Shown piece by piece: positions 1 to 18,849 of a stretch of 64,000 nt of DNA. Positions within the stretch are counted from its first letter, which is position 1. Each line of letters begins with the position of its first letter. Made by a program: the position numbers and the translations under genes. The stretch is taken from positions 6,165,790 through 6,229,789 of the forward strand of contig CALNVZ010003432.1 of assembly GCA_940671915.1 (NCBI GenBank), written 5' to 3'. This stretch comes from Paracentrotus lividus (lineage: Eukaryota; Echinodermata; Echinoidea; Camarodonta; Echinidae). The notes beneath the pieces were generated by a model. The model made no database searches, was not told the origin of the DNA, and saw only the letters and a program-made list of their open reading frames with translations.

Positions 1-2400
1 TTGGAGAACCACTGCTTGTGATCTGTATCTGTATCAGTTGATCAAGAGATCTAACTAATCCAATTACTAATTTACTAAGTCTGTTCAAACAAATATATTT
101 TTTTTTTCTTGTTTTTGAAATTCTTTCAAGTTTTTCTGAAAGGTAAACAATCAACTGTATCCAACAGTGGCTTTTAATCTACCAACAAGTTGATTACGAA
201 ATAAATCTGGATAAATTTAGAACAATCAGGTCAGGTTTCGTTTGAAAAGGAGCCAAATTAATCAATCAGCCAACCAATTGATGATTTCGGCTGGCCAATT
301 TAGTAAATCTATCGGCCGTTAAAGGATTAAATAATTTGTAATTGGAAAGCCTTCTATTCTGGTAAAGAGAATAAGCAGGTTATAAATAAAATACTTTAAT
401 GAGCAATGAACTAATTGATGTCCTATCGGAAAGTACAAGAAATATGGCAGAATTATTTACGCCTTCACTCTTGTTGAATAAATGTTACTAAAGTAGGTCC
501 AGTCGCCTTTTTGTGAATGAGCAAAGAAAAATAAAAAATCTACCAACCTATCAAAATCTAAAGCAGGAGTGAGAATCGATGATTAAATTGTTATTGTTTC
601 ACTTTTAAAATGAATTGAAGAGTCCACTGTTCTGGTAAACAGAACAAGCAAAACTCTATTCAATTAACCCAATCAACAATCTACTCAATTGTACAAAATT
701 TGATGGAATCGGATTTGCTTTCACTTCGTGTTGAATGATCCGAAATAGAATAATCATCCAGTTATGAATCTGATTATGATAATTAAACAATTCAAATTGC
801 TGCTTATGAGCGAATGAAATGAATTAATATATTCACGATAATAAATTGAACTCCCAGTTTATGTAACCTGAGTTTAATCAAAAACAGTCAAACTGAATTC
901 GATAATAAATCAAGTAACTTTTTATGAAAAATATCTCAATCAGTTTACCAATAAAAAGACATCAACCACCCGGTTAATTATGAATTAAATTACGATAATC
1001 AAACAGTCTAATCACTGCTTGTGAATGAAAAATTGAATCAAACTAATCATCAACCGATCAATTATTAATTCAACTTTGATATTTGGAAATTGATTACTTG
1101 ATGTGGATGACTAAAAAATTATAATCAATCAATTAAATTTTTTGATCAAGCAATCGCTTAAGTATAACATAGAATTTGATAAATATAAATCAAGTCACTT
1201 CTTGTGAAACAATGAAACAAAAATAAAATGACCCAATCGGTCAAATTAATTGACCAACCAACCGTTTAAATGCACAACTGAATGTGATTATGAATATAAA
1301 TTATGCACCAACCGATCAATTTTGAAATAACATCAGTGACCGATGAGTCAATCCACAAAGCAAATGATTAATTCAGGTTTGATTCTCAAAAGCACACTTC
1401 TTTGTGAAGGGACTAAAATAAATCAATTGATCTATATGTATCCGCAATGAATGACTATACTGTATTCTAAAATGTACCTAACACTCACACCCCCTTCTTT
1501 CTTTCTCTCTCTCTCTCCCTCTTTTTTTTTTCTATCAAAGAGCCAACCGTTCTGGTAAACAGAATAAGCAAAGCTCTAATCTTGACTTGGAAGAACCTGA
1601 CAAAGCCACAAAAATAACCTAGATAGCAAATGCTAACCGGATCAGAGGTAATAGCCTTTACTTAAAGAGAAGAGAAAAAACTTTATTTATAACAATAGCA
1701 ACTATTCAATAACAATCAATTGAATCCTTATGTTTTATATGATATCATAATTTAAATCACGTGTTGTGAATGAATAACTTCTTGTGATTTCCTAAAATAA
1801 ATCCACCAATTAGTCACATAAAAAATTGAAGTCACTTCCTGTGAATGATGAAGAATACATTTATCAGTTTATCAAATGAATACACATCACCATCGGGTTA
1901 ATTATGAATTTGATTATGATAATTAAAAAATCCAATCGTTGCTTGTAAATGACAAAATAAATCAATTATCCACCAACCGATCAATTATCAATTCAACCTT
2001 GATCGATACTCAGAAATGAATTAATTAAGTGGATTTAAAAAAATAAATCAATTTAATTAATTGATCAAACCAACCATCAATTATGATCCGATATGATTAT
2101 AGCAAATCAAATCACTGCACTTGTGAATGACACAATAAATCAATTATTTATTGTGAATGATCAAAATTGTTGAACACTCTGACTCACTTCCCCTTCCTTT
2201 TTTTTTTTTTTATTATTATTTTTTTTATTTTTTATAAGAGCTCACTATTCTGGTACACAGAATAAGCAAACTCTGTCAAAAGAATTGAAGAAGCGATCGC
2301 AATAAACATCAAGTTCTAAAAGAGAATCTTCTGTGAATAAAAATTGTTTTGGAGCAAATAATCAATCGTATCTTACATGAAATGAATCAACAAAGAGGCA
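1..2400. repeat. AT-rich degenerate repeat block
   Basis: No coding exon seen on either strand. The stretch is a patchwork of short related phrases: 'gcttgtgaatga' followed by aaataaatca, 'ccaaccgatcaatta', 'aattatgaatt..gattatgata'. They recur at irregular spacing, for example near 1013, 1195, 1938 and 2110. A hairpin motif around ttctggtaaacagaa occurs four times, near 356, 629, 1549 and 2247. This looks like an old, heavily diverged satellite or repeatedly duplicated mobile DNA. No similarity to a named family was recognised. Confidence 0.55.
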
Positions 2401-2718
2401 GGGCCACGCCCAAACCGCCACACCCACAAATTCCAATAGTTCACTATTAACACTGCTAAATAGTAATTACAATAATACTGACTGAACGCGCAATAGAAAT
2501 AATTAATAGGCGAGGGCTAAGCCCCCAACCTCAATCACACAACACAGACTTTTAATAAAAAAAAAATTATTTCCTTCTCGTTCAGGCAGAAAAATATTTC
2601 AAGTATCAGACTCAGTTATGATTAAGAAGGAAGGCAATGCCCAAGTATTCTCAAAAAGTGTCACAAATATAATCAAAGGATTATCAGTATCAACTTATTC
2701 AAGAAAAACAAAAGCAAC

Positions 2719-2960
2719 TTACCGCGGTTTCAGCCACTCTCCCCCTCCAGTTCAACTGGAAAAACACCGCACCTAGAGGTTGTGGCTCTGGCGACAGATC
2801 GCTACCCCTCCAGGCAAGGCGCTGTGAATGAGAGCGCAACGCTCCGAAACCGCGGCTTTTTCAAATTCAAGTCGAGGGCTGGGAACAATACAAAATGGCG
2901 ATCCGGCCACGCCTTACTATTTCTCAAATTGAAACTGGCGAAAAAACCGTCGCTAATTGT
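2719..2960 (-). other. GC-rich patch with minus-strand splice donor (possible first exon)
   Basis: This island is markedly richer in G+C and CpG than its AT-rich surroundings. Read on the minus strand it ends in a near-perfect donor (CCGCG|gtaagt) around 2718. It could be a non-coding first exon of a minus-strand gene lying left of the window. It also contains the inverted repeat ccgcggtttc...gaaaccgcgg, so a mobile-element terminus is an equally good explanation. No conserved peptide was seen in any frame. Confidence 0.2.
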
Positions 2961-5900
2961 CCAAATTTTACAGTAACCGGCACTATAGGCCTCAAAAAAT
3001 AAGTTTGCAATTAACGTCGACGATATGGAGTGTCAAAACTCAATAACAAACACACGTGTGAATAACGCAATGTATGCTTGTGATGTGTATGGCCGTGTAC
3101 GGCGATGCGAGGTATAAAAATCAGTTCGACCTCGATGGGATTTCCCAACTAAAATTGCGCTTTTTTCCAGTTCGAAAAATACTTGCAGCGTCATTGAAGC
3201 AGCGCTCGTTTTATTATCTTTATCTTAGTTTCACTTGGCAATGCTTGGTTACATTAATATATATACAACAGTCATTAATTGCTTACATAAACAGGTGCAG
3301 ATACGAATACAGGTGTAGTGAAGAATACGTGCTTATCAATCAGGGGTCTCAGGTTCGTCTGCTGAATCTCCCGCGGTGGTCAGCTCATCAGGGCCGGATC
3401 AGGAGGGTGCGTGCGCACTGTGCAACAGAGCGCACGCACGCATGCGCAAACTAGTACAACGGCAACTTGTCCAAAAGCAATTTCTACTACATCAACAATG
3501 AAAAGGGGTATATGAATAAAATGAAATGAATAAACATGATCCAACAAATAATGTGAAATAAAACACAATGACAATAATTGTTGAATATAAATTCAAGTTT
3601 AATCAAGGAAGTACATTCATTTTCCTTATGACAATTATCATCATCATCATCATCATCATCATCTTCATCATTAGTCGCGTCGTACTTTTATTATAACAAT
3701 GAGAACCCATCACTAAGGGGAAAAAAAATTGGAGACCTGCTATAAACTACACATGGACATGGTACCGTATGGGTTGGTTTGCAAGGTGGCTAAATGGACT
3801 TGGGACGAGTTTGCCGTCTCCCCGATATATATTGCATGCTGAAAGCTAGCACACGCAGCCCATATAGGCAGGGCGGTGTGCATGTCTTTCGATGGTAGCT
3901 ACATGTGTGTGGAGTGGTCGTGGCTGAGGCGCGGATGATGTTTCCGTGCGCTCAAAAGTTAACCACCGGGCCGAGGCCCGGGAAGTATCGCGATCATTAC
4001 CACTAAAACACTTGCATATGCATAATGCATGTGTTAATACATAGGCATGTTCAGAAATCGGGGAATCCGTAATTTTTGAAGGGGTTTCCGTGCTTCCGTA
4101 ATTGCCGTTGATTTCCATACCAATTACGGAAAATCCGTACTAGTTGGCAGCTCTGATAAATTATGGAGTAAAAATTTCTACGACTACGTGGAACGACTTC
4201 AACGACAACGAGTGACGACTGACGTTATTTTATTTTTAGCAGAAACAAACGCCAACTTCAATTTAAATAGTGACAGAGGATATATAGTGAATAGATCTAA
4301 ATAGTGAATAAAAAAAACAAAGTAGATTCTGGCCTATGGATATTCTAAGTTAGTTGGAGGTCTAATAGGAATTAACTAAGATCAAAAGGCTAGACTATAT
4401 TTATGAACCAATTTACCAACTTAATTGGGAGTATCCGGGACTACAATAACAGCAGTTTCCATACTGCAGGCACGGCAAGGTAAATCAAAAGGCTTGAAAC
4501 TCAATTGAATGAACTCGAAACCAGAGAAAACAACCTTCAATGGTATCGCATACATTTATTCTTCTAAATATGCATAACAATTAATGAAATAAAAGTAAAT
4601 AATAGACTTACAGCTCATTCTAACCCGGTACCTCCCCCACGTTTTCAGGGAGTTCTGGAATGCACGTACGGCGGAAGTAATTCGAACGAAGGGTCATTGC
4701 ATGCATGCTTCATGAATATTCATTGACGCCGTATAACTACTAGCATTTATAGCTCAGACGACATTGTCAGAATATTCATCTCAATTTCATGGATTGATTT
4801 TTTTTTTTAAAATAAATCCTCTCAGTAATAAACATAATCAATGTTTATATACATGATGATAGTACTAGAGGTCGCTTCCAGTGTATATTGGAGGGGGGGG
4901 GGTGGGGTGTTTATGATGGAATCGGTTACTATCTTGGCATCAGACATTGTTATTAAACTTTTTGATAGATGCCTCTCTCACTTGTATAGTTCCCTCTTTT
5001 TCTTTTCTATCAGGGGCGCGAGGAGTGTTTTGGAAAGTGGAGGGGCTGAGCCACAAGTGGGCGGCTGAACAGGCTACAAATCACAAATGTATGGTCAATT
5101 TTTGCGTTTTTTTTTTTTTTTTTTTTTTTACACGTTTGCTGACAAAAGTGGGGGGGGGGGGGATGCTGAAGTCCGCCCGCAGTCCCCCCCCCCCGGCTCC
5201 GCGGCCCCTGTCTATCTCTTTTGAACCATTATGTCAATTATAATAAATGAATTAATATTGCATATGCCTAACACATCTCTCTCGCTTTCGTAATTTCTTT
5301 CTTTTTATGATAAAACAAAAAATAAAACAAATAAATAAATAACAAAAACAAACTAAATTTATTTGTTCCCTTTTCCTCTTTGTCATTACCTCTCGTCTCT
5401 CATTGCATCACTCTCTTCTCTTTTTTTTTTCTTCTTCATTCGATCCACTTTTTCAATAAAGAGAGTATAAGGAACATGCACATTATTTGTCATACATTAA
5501 AAAAAAAATAGCCTTGACAGAAAACTGATTATCAAAAATCATAAAGATTTAAATCCCAATTTGAGAGAAGTGGAAAGTGTCTTTTATTCTTTTAAGTTAG
5601 TATGATCACGTACAGGTATTAGACTATCCAGTTCCATTTTTTTTTAAAGGCTGTTGACATAATCGGCACAATTGGCATCAAATCGGTCACGGTTCCGAAA
5701 TAAACTCCGAATAAAATGTTTCTTTATGGTAATGGATTATGTTTTAGAAATAAACTTTAAAACATGAATATAAATAATAATGACTATAATATCACTACCA
5801 TATCCTGTTCTTACGTTTATTGCAGCATAACTACAACGCATGCATTTTCAAAATATTAAATTTTATACAAGCCTTTCTGTATATAAGAATATATTCCTAT

Positions 5901-6278
5901 ATATTTTGTCCATTACCATTATAGTGTTGTCGAGATGTTTTTTTTTTATTCAATTTTATTTCACATCTCCCGCTTGGAAAGAACACATCAGGGGAAATAT
6001 ACAAATCAATGAAAATAAAACAACATTACATTACCAACACATCAAAAGGTGTGCGAAAGAAAGAAAAGGGAATTGTGGTGGATGCTAAAACTAATTACAA
6101 ACGCAGCAAAGAATATCAAAGACTGATGTCAGGAATCCTACAAAATTATAGAATTAACAATAGACTATAAAGTATCTAAATATAATACTTAAACTTGATG
6201 AGAGGAATAAAATGAAATATCGTACTTAAGTTTTGAGGCTATGAAACAGAGTCCATCCCACTTTAGGGTGAAATGAAA
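2961..6278. other. Gene-free repetitive stretch
   Basis: No supported coding exon. Contents: a CAT/ATC microsatellite near 3636-3664, an AT-rich region, poly-T and poly-G runs, and one miniature inverted-repeat element at 5011-5210. TTTATT on the plus strand near 5944-5962 would read AATAAA on the minus strand. It could serve as the poly(A) signal of the protease gene, whose stop codon is at 6279, but this is a guess. Confidence 0.4.
5011..5210. mobile_element. Miniature inverted-repeat element (GGGGCCGCGG family), copy 1
   Basis: Starts with caggggcgcgagg and ends with ctccgcggcccctg, which are imperfect terminal inverted repeats. The interior phrases 'gaggggctgagcc', 'ctgaacaggct' and 'atcacaaatgtatggtca' recur in the same order at 35419-35597. 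The shared interior shows a dispersed family rather than a chance palindrome. It carries no coding capacity. Long T, G and C runs inside are probably slippage-prone. Confidence 0.65.
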
Positions 6279-12545
<6,267 letters not shown>

Positions 12546-12950
12546 AATTGTAAATTGAATACCGCTTTCATTCCATTGCCTCAGTGTCTCTTAGATCTTC
12601 TGTGCGATCTAGTTATGGCAGTATATTTACGATTTGATTTCCAACATAAAGCAATGGATGTGCAGCAAAGCGTATACAAGTCCCTTGGTAATGCCTGAAC
12701 CGACAGAGGATCTATTCAAAATCGTCGAGGAAAAAAAAATCACTAGAGAGGAAAAAGTAAATTTTACAGACTTATCGGATCACAAGGTCATGTTGGACAG
12801 AATAATTATAGACGTGTTAATATGAATATGACGTATGTCTGGTATATAAAGACTTTTAATGTCACTATCTGAGAGATAGGGATCTTTCTTATTTTGTTCA
12901 ACAACTTTTTCGAGACATTATGGTGTATTGATTATAATGCCATGACATCT

Positions 12951-13083
12951 AGGGCCCGTTTCTCGAAACTGTCATAATAGTTTAAGTTCTTTGAGAACCC
13001 ATAGGGACACGTGTTGTAGAATTAACACGCGTTTTAAATTCAATGAACTAAGACTTGCGACGGTTTCGAGAAACGCGGCCCCT
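12951..13083. mobile_element. Miniature inverted-repeat element with TIR GGGCCCGTTTCTCGAAAC
   Basis: Begins gggcccgtttctcgaaac and ends gtttcgagaaacgcggccc, a clear inverted repeat about 130 bp across. It lies about 400 bp upstream of the protease start codon, so it could sit in or near the promoter. No coding content. Confidence 0.7.
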
Positions 13084-13659
13084 GAAGTTCATTCCATGGT
13101 TCTCTGATCTATCATTATTTCACGACTTTATTAAAAAGAATTTCAAGAATGTACGTACATAAGCGGGTCCCAAAATTAGAGAAAAAGGGCACCACAGAGA
13201 CACCAGAAACAGCACAGGGGTACCGTCTTTTGAGACGAATTAGTAAAAATGGGCGTTGAGGGGGGGGGGGGGTAAGGGAACAAACAAAACTTTGTCGAAA
13301 ATGAGCATTAGGGTGTCCGAATATGACATCTATCTCCTCCCCCTTCCATGATCATCCCCACTCACGCACTTTGAGCACTCGCCACCGGTAAACCTCACTA
13401 TTACCGTTGCGTACAGATAGATAGTTCAATGTAAAAAAAAAAAAAAGATATGTTAATGCACATTCTTCAGTTACTCCTATTTTATATATTTTGTATTTAT
13501 TTATTTCTTTATGTATTCTTATACATCATTTTCACAAAGGAGCCTATAATGTAACAAGCTTAGCTTTTAACTTAGGCTCCTTCATATTTCTCTTTTCTTA
13601 TGCTACTGATGTCATTCGTTTTATGATTTATCAAATAATGCATAGTTTTGAAATGACAT

Positions 13660-13726
13660 ATAATTGTTGTTCTTATTATTGTTTGATTGGAATATGTAAA
13701 TAAACTGAACTGAACTGAACTGAACC
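13660..13726 (+). mobile_element. Retroposon 3' tail ending in (TGAAC)n
   Basis: The sequence 'tgtttgattggaatatg..aataaactgaactgaactgaac' ends in a short pentamer array. The reverse-complement form is present at 43847-43905. A shared 3' end with a microsatellite tail is typical of non-LTR retroposons. No upstream reverse-transcriptase reading frame was seen, so both copies are 5'-truncated or non-autonomous. Confidence 0.5.
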
Positions 13727-14649
13727 ATGCTCAGGTGAATACAATCTTTGTACAATATTAAAGCAACATAGTGTCTTTATATTCTTTATTTCACCAAAAA
13801 TGGAAAGCAGTATTCACATTGAATATCGGTATACTGTAAAATATCGCGAACATTATAAAAAAAATCCATATTATTGTAAGAATGACCACACAGTAGTACC
13901 GAATTGTTAAGCACAAGACAAAGTATAATCTGCCACTTTGTATATTTAACCCCCCCCCCCAAAAAAAAAAATAAATAAAATAAAAATAAAATGAAGCTCA
14001 AAAGTTGTTTCCCCCATGTTAATTGCTTCATCGACGCTATATCAGGCCAAGAAATATGATTCAACCATTTGAAACACATTACACGCCAATATACTTTGAA
14101 AATAAATGCAAGAAGGGATAATAAAAAAGGGAGTTTAGTTTAAAATAGGCATGTACTTCTTTGTGGAACGATATTTATTTTACAGTTGTGCCATACAAAT
14201 GATTTGGCGTGAACTTGGATAAATCGAATGATAATGTTGTCAAAAGCATTATGGAGTATCAATTTTCCTTTATTAATTTGTCTGTCCATTAAGACGCATA
14301 AACATTCATAAAAACAGAACATATTATTATTATTACAGGTTCTCATGAAAACAAAAACGTACAGTGAGATGAAAGTGTACACGACGTCTCATATCTATAC
14401 TTTACTTTAAATCACCAGGAATATGATACATGTTTGGGATGCAATACAGGATTTCAAAGGTCGTGTGCCTATAAACTTATATCAATAATATAAATATGAA
14501 TATACAAAATGAGTTGCTTTGTCAAAAAATAAAATTGGCTATATATACTTCAATTTACTATGCATTCTTGTTATATAACGACATGATAGTTTACATTGTT
14601 GTGTACACTCGTACGTTTTCTTATTTTAAAACAGGAATCCTGCCTATTC

Positions 14650-15120
14650 AAAAGGAAATTTCAAACTGGAAATTTATTGATTTTTAAAAAGCAGAAAAAT
14701 AGAAGTTTATCGGTGAAGATTTGAAGAAAAAAAAATCCACCAAAGACTTACGAAGTTTTTTATTTTGTGACGTCACTTCATGCACTTGCCAGCAGATCTC
14801 TCATAATGCTGTATAATGTATTTTTAATAAATTGCCATTTTTCAGAACAATGTTGATCATTTCGCATGCGATATACCATCAAAACTATGTTTATAAACCT
14901 GCCTCTAAGAAAGAGTTTTATTCCTCCCCCAAGATTTATGAAAAAGAAAAATGGGTGAGCTGCTCGCAAGTGACGTCACACAATCAGAAATCTAAATTTT
15001 ATTCGTTGTTCTTTGATGGCTTTTCTTCAAATGTTCACTCACATTTTTCTTTTATATTTATGCTCTTTTTAAAATTAAATATCCTTAAAGATTACAGTGC
15101 CTCCCATTCCCCTTTTCTTT
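14650..15120. mobile_element. Inverted-repeat element related to 60879-61327
   Basis: Shares ordered blocks with the element at 60879-61327: 'tttttaaaaagcagaaaaat', 'gtgaaga/ggtttga', 'ccaccaaag', 'cgaagt.....tttgtgacgtcac'. A second tgacgtcac lies at 14972, in reverse-complement context. The terminal repeats are degraded. Confidence 0.55.
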
Positions 15121-15918
15121 GGGAATTCAGTCTATCCATTTTATTCTTTGGAGCTAATCTAGTAAAAGTTGCTTTTTGGCGGTACTAACAGCCAATCCGG
15201 GTGTACTTTTATTTAAATTTAATTTTGTTGTAAAATTTCTTTAAATTAATTTTGAAATCGTAGAATGTAATGAATTTCATTCACCGTTAACAGAAATCTC
15301 GGTTATCTTACAGTATGTCTAAATCTAGCATCAAAAGAGTTGATGCTATAAATAATATTGTGTTAAAAAATTGCATTTTCTAAGCACCATAGTAAGAAGG
15401 GTTCAAACAATGTTAAAATGTAGAAGTGACTGAAAATAGATATAATTATTTTGATAATAAAATTATATTTGGTAAAATTTTTAGTTTCATGGCTACTTGT
15501 TAATTTCCTTCTGACCATCATTATACAACACCAATATGAAAGTTTATTACAACCTCTACAAAACTACCAGATGACTTTAAATAAATAAGATAACGCCATC
15601 AGTCAAAAAGAAGGTATGCAGGATTTGAATTTGGAGGTCTGAAGCTTTTATAGCATCATGGTTGAATCCTCCTCATTTTGCCACAATCGTTACTATGGTA
15701 ACGGGACATCTAGTATACATTATAAGTTGTTTCATTTGTGCCCCAGATAATCCTCTGTATAGGCGTTTAGGTCCAGATATTCCACCACTAGGCCCTACCG
15801 GAGACAAATCTACGTCTTTGACCATGAATATGATAGCACCAAGTTTCATGGCTGACATAATTATGCGATATACAAAATTTCCAACTGTTATCATTAAAAA
15901 AAAAAATTCTTTCTGGAT

Positions 15919-16223
15919 TCAGAATCCGAAGCTTTGTTGAGATACATTCCTCCATACGAGATTAACACCCCTCTCTGTTTGGTTATCTGGTAACTGAATG
16001 TCATTCTTTGGTTTACGAGTTGTCCAAGCATCGAAGTCTTCTGTTACAGATGATGAATTGCTTTGGCCATTGGATGCTGATGGGTTGAGGTCTGTATGGA
16101 GAGAAGATACTGAAATGTAATAACATGGATTGATCTAGATAATTAAATAGACACAGTAATACAAACAAAAAGGGACAGAACAGGCAGTTAGACAAAGAGA
16201 GAGAGAGATAGAGAGAGAGAGAT

Positions 16224-16272
<49 letters not shown>

Positions 16273-16290
16273 GAGAGAGAGAGAGAGAGG

Positions 16291-16330
<40 letters not shown>

Positions 16331-17127
16331 GGGGGGGAGGGAGAGAGAGAGAGATGGAGAGCGAGGGCGGGGGCGAGAAAGAGACACAGAAAGAAAGCCC
16401 TTTATAGCGGTAGAGGTATCAAGTTTAAACTGTGAAGACAAAGAAAATCAATTGTGTTTTATTATTAATTTGTCGATCAAGGTAATGAATCATTTTCTAT
16501 TATTTTCTATTGAATGACACCTGTTCCCCTGGTGCCTATGATATGAACAATGTTCCATTGCACTTTTAATATGACATTGCTTCGACACATACAGGATATA
16601 AGGAAAAGAGGAAACCAATAAGCCTACTATTGAAACATCATTTGTGATGCCCCAAACACAACAGTAAGTTCATTTTGCCTTTTGGTGCTCTTCAAACATC
16701 ATAGGCAGAGGATATATTCATCATTACTATATACACATACCGTTGAAAAAATGCACTCCACTGCTGAAAGACGCCTTGTCAAGTTCTAATCTCAAGACAA
16801 AGTTCTTAGGGTCTGCCTGAACATCGCCCTCTGCGGTGCCATGGTTCAACAACACTGGCAATAAGTCATCTGTCAACCGTCCATTGTCTATGCTTTTCTT
16901 TAGGTTCATCAAATCATTCAGTGATACAACATCCACTGTGAATCGCATAGGAAGCATAAGGATATTTGTGAGTCTGGCATGTGGCTCGAAGACTGATCTG
17001 AGCTGACGAATATGCGACCAAGAGGTGTCCGAGTCTGCAGGATGCGTTATAAGATGGTGTATGTGGGCGTGGTGAGTTCTTAATCGAACGTCGTCCGAGG
17101 TTTGGATAGAGGCAAGGATGTCAATTT
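15919..17127 (-). CDS. Two 3'-terminal coding exons of an unrecognised protein
   Basis: Exon 16741-17127 (acceptor tcttccccag, donor G|gtatgt) joins in phase 1 to exon 15919-16091 (acceptor ctccatacag), which ends in TGA. Together they encode about 187 aa. The first exon is conserved-looking. It starts EIDILASIQTSDDVRLR, holds a His-rich HHAHIHHLI, and has amphipathic stretches such as RFTVDVVSLNDLMNLKKS and NFVLRLELD. The last exon is hydrophilic and Ser/Asn-rich (SNGQSNSSSVTEDFDAWTT). I do not recognise the family. The 5' exons were not located with confidence. A death-domain fragment and another terminal exon lie just upstream on the same strand and may belong to the same locus. A miniature element at 17242-17384 lies immediately upstream of the first exon. 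Confidence 0.6.
16190..16380. repeat. (GA)n/(CT)n microsatellite
   Basis: About 190 bp of imperfect GA dinucleotides with short G-rich interruptions, in the intron between the two coding exons of the unrecognised gene. On the gene strand it is a pyrimidine tract about 100 nt upstream of the last-exon acceptor. Confidence 0.9.
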
Positions 17128-17241
17128 CTGGGGAAGATATTATAGAGGTAGGAAGAGATGTTAGGTTTGTTCCATACACACTTTAAAATAACACCAGTGG
17201 GTTCAAAATAACACCATATTTTTTTTTATAATATAGCTCAC

Positions 17242-17384
17242 CAGGGGGGCATTTCATCAAAGGACTTGTCAGACGTTTTATCCGACAAATTTGCTCTAAG
17301 CCAATCAGATGCAAGCATTTCAGTAGCTTATAACAGTTTGTCGGAGAAAATGTCCGACAAGTCCTTTCATGAAACACTCCCCAG
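17242..17384. mobile_element. Miniature inverted-repeat element (ACTTGTCGGA family), copy 1
   Basis: Ends carry gcatttcatcaaaggacttgtc and gacaagtcctttcatgaaac as inverted repeats, with an inner ccgacaaa/tttgtcgg pair. Related copies lie at 25893-26031 and 48903-49060. The interior phrase 'catttcagtagcttataacagtttgtc' is shared with the 25.9 kb copy. Confidence 0.75.
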
Positions 17385-17739
17385 GTTCTCGCGAATCTTG
17401 ACGGGTTCGATGCTAATGGCCCAGACATCATCCTCAGAATAAAAGCGGGATAGATGAATGAGTTATGAGGAAGATGTCTGGTCCATATTCAAAGTTAGCG
17501 AAACATATACGGGCTGAATTGTCAGTGAAGAATTATGATGTTATAAATTAATTACTCAATCTCTTTCTTCACTTGAAATTAAAACGTTATTTGAAGCTGT
17601 ACTACGCACTGGCAAACGGAAGTGACGTGTACCGAAATGGTTGTCATAACTGACTTTCAATTTCAATTACTCTGAAGGAGGTGAGAGATAGATAGAGTGA
17701 GAGGAGAGAGAAGAGGAGAGGAGAGAAAGAGAAGAGAGG

Positions 17740-17770
<31 letters not shown>

Positions 17771-17950
17771 AGAGAGAGAGAGAGGGAGAGGGGGGCGATA
17801 AAGAGAAGCACAATAACAATAACAAACATATTTTCTCAAAAAGCGTTTATTTTTGTGCCCAAATAATTCTCCTATGATCTAATCATATTCCAATACATGA
17901 AACAGCAGCATCTAGATAAAGTATTTGTTCATATCGAACCTTGTTTTCTA

Positions 17951-18036
17951 TCAGCTGATGGATGGATTAGGTAGTGCTAGGTTAGCGGTAGGTGATGAGG
18001 CTTCCAAGTTATTCTCTTCCACACTCACATGAGCAT
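17951..18036 (-). CDS. Isolated terminal coding exon (28 aa)
   Basis: After an acceptor tttaatttcag at 18037-18038, phase-1 reading gives a 28-residue hydrophilic tail from DAHVSVEENNLEASS to NPSIS, followed by TGA. The entry phase matches the last exon of the neighbouring gene at 15919-16091. It could be an alternative last exon of that gene or the end of a second, partly decayed gene. Confidence is low because no upstream exon is proven. Confidence 0.3.
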
Positions 18037-18544
18037 CTGAAATTAAACAAAAAGATACGTCATATAATTTATTACAATACCTATTTTATCCCCTTTTTTC
18101 CAGGCGTAAAATACACCAAACAATATGACGATTGAAAAACATTACAAAATAAGAAAGCTCTACGAAAATATTCTTATCTTATTCAGCCAATGATAATTAT
18201 CACGAAGCCATGTTAGTCTACTAGCAGATTATCTATACCATTACAAACCAAGTTGGTCTGTGACATTTAGTCTAATATCCAGATAATCTAAATGTTCCTT
18301 CATTTACTTGTTTTTCTATTTTTGTCAAAAGATTTTTGTTGTTTGTGATTACCAATTTATCAAAACATAGGCCTATAGATTAAGCGTGATACTTAGATCA
18401 AGAAAATATCAAACGAAATTGGTATAGCCTAACTGAAAATTTGAGGAAAATGGATAGTGGGCTAACTTCCAATTAGACCAGATGGTAGGGAAAGAGAGAC
18501 CAAACTATGATATTCAAACCAGTTGTACTCATAAAAAAAGAATA

Positions 18545-18849
18545 AATCACATGCAAGAAATGAATTCTCTAGGTTGTGTTCTGTCAGTGCTGTCTGTAGC
18601 TTCAGTCGTTCCGTTTGTTTCCCAGTGGCCTGATCCTCCATTGAATCAACATTGGATCCAAGTTAGTCCTCCAACAGACCAGGATCCGAAAAGTGTTCCC
18701 AACCGGGTCGTTTGTCCTCAGAATACCGATAGATCCGTCTTAGTTAGACCTAGGCTAAGACCCAGATCTGAGGCTTTCTCTGGAGGGATGTGCTCCGCTA
18801 GGTTCCGAAGTTGGAGGTCGGTGATGTTTATCTTGCAATCGGTTTCCAT
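18545..18849 (-). pseudogene. Frame-broken death-domain segment
   Basis: From an ATG at 18847-18849 the minus strand encodes a death-domain N-half: ITDLQLRNLAEHIPP, then KASDLGLSLGLTKTDLSVF, then an in-frame TGA. The rest of the fold continues in other frames: RTNDPVGNT and PMLIQWR in one, then EDQATGKQTERLKLQTAL in another. At least two frame breaks are therefore present. The order and spacing match helices 1-6 of a death domain, an adaptor fold of apoptotic and innate immune signalling. It is either a decayed copy or carries assembly indels. Confidence 0.5.

Larger units (their letters stand above)
13084..15918. other. Gene-free intergenic stretch
   Basis: No supported exon. It contains a poly-G run near 13260, a retroposon-like 3' tail at 13660-13726 and an inverted-repeat element at 14650-15120. 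Confidence 0.4.
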
